Source: Candidatus Rifleibacteriota bacterium
Lineage (GTDB): Bacteria > Muiribacteriota > Ozemobacteria > Ozemobacterales > Ozemobacteraceae
NCBI GenBank assembly: GCA_024710355.1
Contig: JANJUX010000016.1
Location: 1 to 64,000 of the forward strand
Length of the DNA: 64,000 nt
Direction of reading: 5' to 3'
Positions within the stretch are counted from its first letter, which is position 1. Every line of letters begins with the position of its first letter. Positions 10,453-17,729 of the stretch are shown one piece after another. A program made the position numbers and the translations under genes. A model generated the notes under the pieces. The model was not told the origin of the DNA and made no database searches. It saw only the letters and a list, made by a program, of their open reading frames with translations.

Positions 10453-11060
10453 TTCTTTTCTCCTGAAAAAAGACCGACGGAAAGTATTTCAACCACATGG
10501 TCGATACAGCTTTCCAGAGTAATCTGTTCCTGGTTTTGCTCCCAATAAGCCAAAACACTCAACATCAAGCCAATAGACCCCTGAAACAATAAATCAGGGT
10601 CAAATTTCTGCTTTATCGCTCCATTTTCCTGAAGTTTTCTGATCTGTTGGCGCGAAAAAAAGAAACCCGATGCAAGGAATTTATCTATTATTTTTTTCCG
10701 TAGGGTTTCCTTTACAAGGTTGATATCAGTGGTAAGCGCCTTGAAATAGAAATAAAATTCTTTATTTTCGATAACAGTTAACATCAGGGCTTTAATGCCT
10801 TTTCTCACTTGCTCGTGGGGGTCAGAAATTTCCAAAATGTGAGAAAAAATTTTGACGTCTGATTTATTTATGAAGTGATCGAAAACGGCCAGGAACAACA
10901 CTTCCTTGCTGCCAAAATGATGATAGAGGGTCGCCTTGCTTATTTTGGCTTTTTTGGCAATGGTATCTATACTGGTTTCATGATAACCCTTTTGGCTATA
11001 TTCCTGAATTGCTGCCTGCAGCATGCGATGATATCGTTCTGCTTGCTTTGGGGTCGCCAT
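10449..11060 (-). CDS. TetR/AcrR-family transcriptional regulator
   Basis: ERYHRMLQAAIQEYSQKGYHETSIDTIAKKAKISKATLYHHFGSKEVLFLAVFDHF = TetR HTH. Confidence 0.96.
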   Translation of the reverse strand: MATPKQAERYHRMLQAAIQEYSQKGYHETSIDTIAKKAKISKATLYHHFGSKEVLFLAVFDHFINKSDVKIFSHILEISDPHEQVRKGIKALMLTVIENKEFYFYFKALTTDINLVKETLRKKIIDKFLASGFFFSRQQIRKLQENGAIKQKFDPDLLFQGSIGLMLSVLAYWEQNQEQITLESCIDHVVEILSVGLFSGEKK

Positions 11061-11078
11061 ATTATTGCCTCCTCAAGA

Positions 11079-11096
11079 TCAGTGAATATTCACTGA
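11079..11096. promoter_or_regulatory. Perfect 18-bp palindrome upstream of tetR, candidate TetR operator
   Basis: TCAGTGAATATTCACTGA is self-complementary and sits 18 bp upstream of the tetR start codon. Confidence 0.7.
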
Positions 11097-11406
11097 GTTC
11101 GTGCACAATAATAGCTAGCCAGATTATGCACCAATATGAGTTTATGGCATAAGTCCTCAAAATTCTACACGGAAACGTTAGAATTCTAGACTAATAAGTT
11201 TAGTTTTTTATTGTTATTAACGTATAGAGTGAAATCTTGGTCTTTACTAGGATATCACCGAGATAGCCGCGTAGATATAGGGGCCACGACACCAAACGGA
11301 AATTTACGCACGTTAAGCAATTTTTGTCTCATCAAAATCATCTTGTAAGTCCCCATAAAAAATAACTATTATAGCTAGTCCTTCGTCACAATTGACCATA
11401 TAAAAA

Positions 11407-12728
11407 GGTTCATCCGAATCTTGCATACTTTCATCAAGAAAGGACTTGAAAAAGCGTGGACATGAGTGTCAAGGTAGATAGATACCACTCAAATCTGCTT
11501 GGAGGAACCCATGTCCACAAGTATTATTTATCATGGTTGGGGCATTTACGGCTATGATTTCTGCAAAGTTACTTTTGAGGATGGCGCGATGATTTTCCAT
11601 ATTGCCCACAAAACCAAGAGTTTGCGGGGCTCTGCTTGCCAATCGAACTCTGTAATAGGTCGAGGAACTACTCCCAGGCAGTTCAGATCATTACCGGTCG
11701 GTTCGCACCCCGTATTCTTTAAACTGAATGTTCAGCGCGTTGAATGCCAAGACTGCAAATTGGTGCGGCAAGTGCAACTCAACTTTGCAGATCCGAGAGT
11801 ATCGTATAGCAAAAGATTTGAACGTTATGCGCTGGAACTTCTGCGCCATATGACAATACAGGATGTAGCTCGTCACCTTGGGATTTCCTGGGACGTTATC
11901 AAAGAGATTCAGAAAGTGGACCTTATAAAACGATTCTCGAAACCCGGCCTCAAATCACTCAAACGCTTGGCTATCGATGAGATCGCCGTTGCAAAAGGCC
12001 ATAAATACTTAACTGTTGTAATGGACCTGGATACCGGGGCTGTTATTTTTGTTGGCGATACCAAGGAACATGAAGCTCTTGAACCATTCTGGAAAATGCT
12101 TGGTAAAAACAAAGCAAACATTGTGGCAGTAGCCACTGACATGGGCCGGGCATATCTATACGCAATCCATCAAAATTTGCCCAATGCAGTTCATGTTCTG
12201 GACCACTTTCATGTTGTGAAAGCCTTTAATGATAAGCTTTCCAGCTTGCGGCGAGAACTTTACCGGGAAGCCAAAGATCAGTTGATGAAAAACGTGTTGA
12301 AGGGGACGCGCTGGCTGCTGCTGAAAAATCCGGAAAACCTTAACGCAAAAAAGGGCGAACTTGAACGGCTTGAAGAGGCTATCAGTCTGAATAAACCGCT
12401 TGCTGTTGCATATTATATGAAGGAGGAGCTGCGAACTTTCTGGCAGCAGAAAAGCAAAGCTGAGGCTGAAAAATTGATTAAAGGGTGGATTACAAAAGCT
12501 GAAGCGTCAGGGATAGGTATTCTAAAAACATTTTCAAAGACGGTGGAGCTGCATAAGGCAGCAATACTTGCATGTTATGATTACAAGATTTCAACGGGCC
12601 CTCTAGAGGGCTTCAACAACAAAATCAAAACCATGAAGCGCCAGGCATATGGCTTTCGAGATATGGAATTCTTTAAACTCAAAATCAAAGCGCTTCATCA
12701 AACAAAGTACGCTTTAGTCGGATGAACC
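11407..12728 (+). mobile_element. ISL3-family insertion sequence with about 25-bp imperfect terminal inverted repeats
   Basis: Left GGTTCATCCGAatcttGCaTACTTT (11407-11431) matches the reverse complement of the right end GGTTCATCCGActaaaGCgTACTTT (12704-12728), enclosing an ISL3 transposase. Confidence 0.9.
11511..12725 (+). CDS. ISL3-family transposase
   Basis: N-terminal Cys motif region (VQRVECQDCKLVRQVQL), DDE-domain text KSLKRLAIDEIAVAKGHKYLTVVMDLDTGAVIFV, VATDMGRAYLYAIHQNLPNAVHVLDHFHVVKAFNDKL, STGPLEGFNNKIKTMKRQAYGFRDMEFFKLKI. Stop codon lies inside the right IR. Confidence 0.96.
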   Translation: MSTSIIYHGWGIYGYDFCKVTFEDGAMIFHIAHKTKSLRGSACQSNSVIGRGTTPRQFRSLPVGSHPVFFKLNVQRVECQDCKLVRQVQLNFADPRVSYSKRFERYALELLRHMTIQDVARHLGISWDVIKEIQKVDLIKRFSKPGLKSLKRLAIDEIAVAKGHKYLTVVMDLDTGAVIFVGDTKEHEALEPFWKMLGKNKANIVAVATDMGRAYLYAIHQNLPNAVHVLDHFHVVKAFNDKLSSLRRELYREAKDQLMKNVLKGTRWLLLKNPENLNAKKGELERLEEAISLNKPLAVAYYMKEELRTFWQQKSKAEAEKLIKGWITKAEASGIGILKTFSKTVELHKAAILACYDYKISTGPLEGFNNKIKTMKRQAYGFRDMEFFKLKIKALHQTKYALVG

Positions 12729-13023
12729 ATAATATTTTACGTTTTCTCTCAGCCCATTTCTGAGAAATAATCAATCCGGCTTCAATTGTTTTTCCAAGGC
12801 CAACTTCATCTGCTAAAATTGAACCTTTTGCAAGAGGCGATTGAAATGGAAACAGCGCTGCATCAACCTGATGGGGATTCAAGTCAACCTGAGCATCTAC
12901 CAATGTGCCAGCCAGGCGGTTATCACTATCGACAGGATACTTTCGTGTTAATTCACAAGCTGCTAGCTTTGAGTGATAGTCTGTCCAAGTCACAGGTCGG
13001 GTTCCTCTTCTATATTTGCACAC
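12729..13023 (-). pseudogene. SNF2-family helicase, N-terminal fragment truncated by the ISL3 element
   Basis: LNPHQVDAALFPFQSPLAKGSILADEVGLGKTIEAGLIISQKWAERKRKILW then switches at the IS right end to unrelated residues; Walker A DEVGLGKT. Apparent GTG start at 13023. Confidence 0.85.
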
Positions 13024-13169
13024 AGCACGGATGCCGGGTGCTCTTAGGGGCGCATTTTATTATATCATATTCCGTGTTTCATCTTCGTATTTTTGCGATT
13101 TGTATTGTTCATTTATCCATTCAACCAGCACAAAACAACCCTACCCAGGGGCTGCAGAAGTATGGTCTC

Positions 13170-15743
13170 TCAGGCGAATGGGGCTTTGAGGATTTTTTCG
13201 AGTTCGCGGTTGCTGGCTTCGTCGTCGGCTGAAGCTTCGGCGACGTTGTCTTTGAAAAGCTGCAGCAGTGAGCTGGTCCAGTGCTGATAGATCGCCAGAC
13301 CCGGGTAAGCCCGCGCTGAAAGCGTCGCCTTTGGTGGGCCCGAGGGCGCCGGAACTTCTTTCATTTCCTGACCAAGACAGGTGATGTAGCGATTCAGTGC
13401 CGTTGCCGCCCTGGCAGAAGCTTTGCGCAGAAAGCGGCCCGGATTCGGGGCATTGAAGATCTGGTCGCTTTCGCCGGCGATGGCAGACTCGATCTTGAGT
13501 CGCGAAGCCCCTTTGATGAGTTCCTGCGTCGTTTCGGCAAACCACTCGGCCGGCAGCCCGGTCAGCTCCTGAAATTCAGTGTCCTGACTCAGATAAGCCA
13601 GCTGCGCCTGCCAGCGGTTCATAACAGCCTGGGCAAACACTTCGCCTTTGCGCACCACGGCCTTTTTTGGTGCAGCTGCCTCGGCAGCCGGCGCCGCCGG
13701 TTCGCCGACCGAAAAAATCGATTCATCGAAAACCGAAGTTTCTGCTGCAACCAGCGAAGGTTCAGCTGCTTCGCCCTCTTCACTTTCCATCGGGTTTACA
13801 ACCGAGTCAAAAATCATACCAACCGTCTTGTCAGAAATTGAAAACCGGTCGAGATCGAGAATGCGCGGCAATGAATAACGGGTTGCCATGCCTTTGCCCA
13901 GTGTCACCAGCAGCTTTTTAGCACGCTCTTCGGCCATTTTTCGCGCATGCGAAATGTCGTCGCCGATAAAATATGGCTGCAGATGCGTCTTAAGCTCGGC
14001 GAAAATCTGCCTGAGATTTGCCTGCAGCTGCTTAACCTTGGCGTCAGTCTCGATACCGGCCTTAAGGCGTTCAACCAGATATTGAATGCCTGACTGCCCT
14101 GGCGCTGCCGCCCGGTTCCAGGCTTCCTTCGCGTCGGCAAAGTGCCGCTGCACGTTCTCGTTGCCTAAATACTGCGCCATGATCTCAGCGAGCTGCTCTT
14201 CATCTCTGACGAATTCGCGACCGTCTTTATCACGGCCGAAGACCGTCTGCTGCACGCCGGGGTTGCGAACCCAGTAGCAGTTTTGAAAGGCACGCCCTTC
14301 TTCCCACTCGGTAACCCAGCTGCCGGCCCGACCCATAAAGTCGGCAAAATTTGTTTTCAGGCGGCTGTCCCAGCGCACAGAGGGGTCTTCACCGCGTTTG
14401 CGCACCAGGTCCATATCGAATTTGGTAAACACATGAAACAGCAGCGGCGCCTTGCCCTTGCGCTGCGCCGGTTCTTTTCCCTGACTCCATTCGACCCATT
14501 TGTTAACCATATATGGCAGCGATTTGGCTTCCTGCGGACCACCTTCCTGGCAGAGCAACAGAGCGGTAACATCGCGGTCATCAGAGTAGCGGTCAAAAAG
14601 ATAGGCGACCTTGCCGCGCAGATATACCTCAACCAGTGCCTCATGATCTTTCGTCAGACGCTGCTGATCAAACACCTGGGCGCGAGCACGTGCCCCCGGG
14701 AAATCGAGAACGTCAAACCGGCGCAGCAGCGACTCTTCAGGAGCCGAAGCAGTCTGCAGGATCAGCTCAGCCGTGAGAGCACAGAGAGTCGACGAATCCA
14801 TCGACACCTGCCCGCCGCTGTTGAGCGCCAGAGCTACTTTGCGGTTACCGACCTTCATCAGCTGTGACAGGCGCTGAACATCGATAATGCTGTTGGTGCG
14901 CGGCAGCAGCGAGTCGTCATAAATGCCGACAACTTCGCCGCCAAGATTTCCCAGCTCCTTCTGCAGAAAACGGAACAACTCGGTTATCTTTGGAAACCGG
15001 CCCCAGAGCCATTCGAGATAACTTATCTGCTGATCTGCCGGCAACAGTCTTATTTCATCGTTGAGAATGCCCCAGTAGTTGATGTCTTCGAGCATGCGCA
15101 GAAACTGATTGTGAAAATGGCGCCGTGCATAGTCCTGCAGATCCCAGACATCAGCCTCGGTCAGCAGGCCAGACCCGCCAGAACGGCCAGAAACCCCTCT
15201 GAATGAATAGCGCAGTTTCTGCAATTCATCGGCAGTCGGCACAAAATCAGACTGACATTCAAACAGAAACCCATTGAGGAAAATCTTGATCAGATCAGTG
15301 ATCGTCAGCAGCCGGAGGAAGGCTGAGCAGCCCTGCACCGTGCGATATGGCCTGGTAGTAAAGCGGGTGACCAGGGCCGTGCTCTCGCGACCACCTGCCG
15401 GATTGATCTCTTCAAGATAATCACGCCCGGCCGGGTTCTGATTTAAACCGTTGAGAAGAACCGAGAGAGAAGCTTCGCCGCCCCTTACCAGTTCAGATGT
15501 CAGATAGGATTTGCCACACTGACTGGCCCCGAAGACGCCAAGAGCCACAGGTCGTTGCGCCGATTCTTTGATCCGGCGCACCGTCACCTGCTTTTCATGC
15601 AGGATCTTGTCCATGAATTTTCTGATGGCCGCGTCTTTCAGATAACCGCCAGCCCAGACCGAGCTGCTGTTAAGCAGTTCGGTAAGCTGATCTGACATTG
15701 CGACAATCTGCTGCTCTTCGGGGCGCATTTTACTCTGATTCAT
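13170..15743 (-). CDS. SrfC-like (putative virulence factor family) dynamin-like GTPase
   Basis: 857 aa; P-loop ALGVFGASQCGKSYLTSELV, G3-like RRFDVLDFPGARARAQVFDQ, G4-like HVFTKFDMD; overall layout as in SrfC-family proteins. Confidence 0.8.
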   Translation of the reverse strand: MNQSKMRPEEQQIVAMSDQLTELLNSSSVWAGGYLKDAAIRKFMDKILHEKQVTVRRIKESAQRPVALGVFGASQCGKSYLTSELVRGGEASLSVLLNGLNQNPAGRDYLEEINPAGGRESTALVTRFTTRPYRTVQGCSAFLRLLTITDLIKIFLNGFLFECQSDFVPTADELQKLRYSFRGVSGRSGGSGLLTEADVWDLQDYARRHFHNQFLRMLEDINYWGILNDEIRLLPADQQISYLEWLWGRFPKITELFRFLQKELGNLGGEVVGIYDDSLLPRTNSIIDVQRLSQLMKVGNRKVALALNSGGQVSMDSSTLCALTAELILQTASAPEESLLRRFDVLDFPGARARAQVFDQQRLTKDHEALVEVYLRGKVAYLFDRYSDDRDVTALLLCQEGGPQEAKSLPYMVNKWVEWSQGKEPAQRKGKAPLLFHVFTKFDMDLVRKRGEDPSVRWDSRLKTNFADFMGRAGSWVTEWEEGRAFQNCYWVRNPGVQQTVFGRDKDGREFVRDEEQLAEIMAQYLGNENVQRHFADAKEAWNRAAAPGQSGIQYLVERLKAGIETDAKVKQLQANLRQIFAELKTHLQPYFIGDDISHARKMAEERAKKLLVTLGKGMATRYSLPRILDLDRFSISDKTVGMIFDSVVNPMESEEGEAAEPSLVAAETSVFDESIFSVGEPAAPAAEAAAPKKAVVRKGEVFAQAVMNRWQAQLAYLSQDTEFQELTGLPAEWFAETTQELIKGASRLKIESAIAGESDQIFNAPNPGRFLRKASARAATALNRYITCLGQEMKEVPAPSGPPKATLSARAYPGLAIYQHWTSSLLQLFKDNVAEASADDEASNRELEKILKAPFA

Positions 15744-16933
15744 TTTGCATCTCCTGGTTTGACAGCTTCTGCGGCAGGCTGCCCGGCCGGGGCCGGCGCC
15801 GGCGTCATTTTACCCTGTTCATTGTTATGCCCGGAATGGGAACCACTCTGACTCTGTCCAGTCGGTTGACTTTCGGGCACCTGATGACCGCAGGTCGGAC
15901 AGGGCGAGCCGGGCACCGGAGCCTGACCGCCCTTGTTGCCGCCCGGCGAGCCATTGCCTTTGCCGAGACCGGGCAAACCTCCTCCGCCACTGCCGCCACC
16001 ACCGAGCAGATCGCTGAGGTCGCCAAGGCCACCACCGCCACCGCTTCCGCCCATACCACCGATACCCGGCGGCAGTTGCGGGAAAGCTGACTGCGGCGGC
16101 GGCACAAAACGCAGCAGCAGAAGCAGCAGAATAATGATCGCCAGAATTATCGCCAGCCATTTTACCCAGCGATAGGCGCCCAGGCCGCAGGCCAGCATCC
16201 GTTTTTCCTTTTCTTCTGCAGTCGGAACAGCTTCAGGGGCCTTTGCTGCCGGCGTTTTCGCAGGTTCTGTTGCCTTGACCGGTGTAGCTGCGGTTGCGGC
16301 GGCAGCAGTGGCTGCCGTCTTTTCCGGTTCTTTTACCGGCTGCTCAGGATAAGGCGGCGGTTCTGGTGGCAGAACCACCGGCTGCGGCTGCGGTTGCGGC
16401 TGGTCGGCCGCTTTTTTGCCGGCCTTGCGCTGAATTTCGGCAATAAAGTCATCCCAGCCAGCGTAAATGCCCTTGCCCGGGTGATTGCCGTCTTCGTTGA
16501 TAAAGCCCCAGTGCACCAGCACCGGCTGGTTTTTAACGATAAAAATCTGGTTCATATCGGGCGAAACGGCCACCGACTTGAGATATTCGGCATAATCTTT
16601 CTCTTTGCCAGTGCGGCTCTGTTTCTCTTCGGCATACTTTCTGATGCGCTCAAGCGAACGCCCGATCTGGTCTGCAACCGCCTGCTGCCGTTCAGTCGGC
16701 AGATCCTTGAACATGGTCTTTTCGCCTTCAAGGGCGGTTGTCCATTCTATTTCACCTGGCTGAGCCTGGCCGTCAACCACATTTTCGGGGCGGGCAAAAA
16801 AGTTGTCGAGTTCACCGCCCGGGGCGATCTCGCGCAGAACCGCCTGCAGATGCCCATAAAACTGGTGCACCGGTTGATTGCGGAAAAAACTCGTGCGAAA
16901 GCCTTTGGTTAAAGTTCTGGCGATTATTCCCAT
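15740..16933 (-). CDS. SrfA-like single-pass membrane protein with Pro-rich and Gly-rich segments
   Basis: IEWTTALEGEKTMFKDLPTERQQAVADQIGRSLERIRKYAEE, NQIFIVKNQPVLVHWGFINEDG, Pro/Ala-rich linker, TM WVKWLAIILAIIILLLLLLRFV, poly-Gly tail with CPTCGH. Stop overlaps the SrfC start by 4 nt. Confidence 0.6.
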   Translation of the reverse strand: MGIIARTLTKGFRTSFFRNQPVHQFYGHLQAVLREIAPGGELDNFFARPENVVDGQAQPGEIEWTTALEGEKTMFKDLPTERQQAVADQIGRSLERIRKYAEEKQSRTGKEKDYAEYLKSVAVSPDMNQIFIVKNQPVLVHWGFINEDGNHPGKGIYAGWDDFIAEIQRKAGKKAADQPQPQPQPVVLPPEPPPYPEQPVKEPEKTAATAAAATAATPVKATEPAKTPAAKAPEAVPTAEEKEKRMLACGLGAYRWVKWLAIILAIIILLLLLLRFVPPPQSAFPQLPPGIGGMGGSGGGGGLGDLSDLLGGGGSGGGGLPGLGKGNGSPGGNKGGQAPVPGSPCPTCGHQVPESQPTGQSQSGSHSGHNNEQGKMTPAPAPAGQPAAEAVKPGDAK

Positions 16934-16958
16934 ACCAAGCCTCCGTTAATTGCCCTGC

Positions 16959-17714
16959 TCATGTCAGCACCTGCCCAAGGCGAACGACGCGGTTACCCTC
17001 GCGCATTACCACGAGAAACCCGTGCATTTCGCGGATCTGCCGACCAGAGGTCGAAGAACCGGCAACACGTTCGTGATACTGCGGATTGAAAGGCTCACCT
17101 TCCATGCCTAAAAAAGAATAAACTTCAGACACACCCGAAAGAAACCGCGAAGCCGCCTTCAACAGCTTCTTTCGCACCGGGTGCACAAAACCTGCCAGGC
17201 TCTGCAGGAACCTGTCACCAAGCACATTGAGCCCAAACAGTTTCTGCTCAGGCGTTCCGATTCTCAGAAATTTTTTAATCGGGAAAATGCCGGCCATGGC
17301 CCAGATAACCCTTGCCTGGTCGTCTGAGCCGGTTATCTCGCCATAAATTTCCTTAAAAGCAGCGAGCGCCTCAGCTTCAGTCGGTTCAGACAGCCCGAAC
17401 TGGACCCAGAGGGAATCAGGGCGGATACCGCCTGTCATTGCAGCCGGAGTCGACACAGCTGCAGCCGGTGCAGCAGCAACATCGGGTATGACCGGCAGAT
17501 CTTCCGCGAGTGCCCCACCCTGTTGCGCCGCATCGGCGGCGACACTTCTGCCGGCTCGATAGGCCTTGAGCATGCCGCGCAGGTCACGCAGCTCGTCGTC
17601 ACTGAGAGGAGGTTCGCCGTCACCGGGGAAAGCCGGCAACTCGACGCCGCCAGCCGCTTTCTTTTCATCTTCAGCTACCGTCGGAAACGGAAACAGTTCG
17701 TTCGTTTCGCTCAT
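16959..17714 (-). CDS. Conserved hypothetical protein of the Srf-like cluster
   Basis: 251-aa ORF between srfB-like and srfA-like genes in a tightly packed operon; acidic N-terminus; no recognised domain. Confidence 0.75.
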   Translation of the reverse strand: MSETNELFPFPTVAEDEKKAAGGVELPAFPGDGEPPLSDDELRDLRGMLKAYRAGRSVAADAAQQGGALAEDLPVIPDVAAAPAAAVSTPAAMTGGIRPDSLWVQFGLSEPTEAEALAAFKEIYGEITGSDDQARVIWAMAGIFPIKKFLRIGTPEQKLFGLNVLGDRFLQSLAGFVHPVRKKLLKAASRFLSGVSEVYSFLGMEGEPFNPQYHERVAGSSTSGRQIREMHGFLVVMREGNRVVRLGQVLT

Positions 17715-17729
17715 TTTTTAACTCCCCTC

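Noticed and set aside
1-12728. Composite transposon bounded by the two IS elements
   Set aside because: The left element is IS3-like and the right is ISL3-like; different families cannot mobilise the block as a classical composite transposon.
12786-13232. 148-aa plus-strand ORF
   Set aside because: Overlaps the SNF2 fragment and SrfC-like 3' end on the opposite strand; no protein-like motif.
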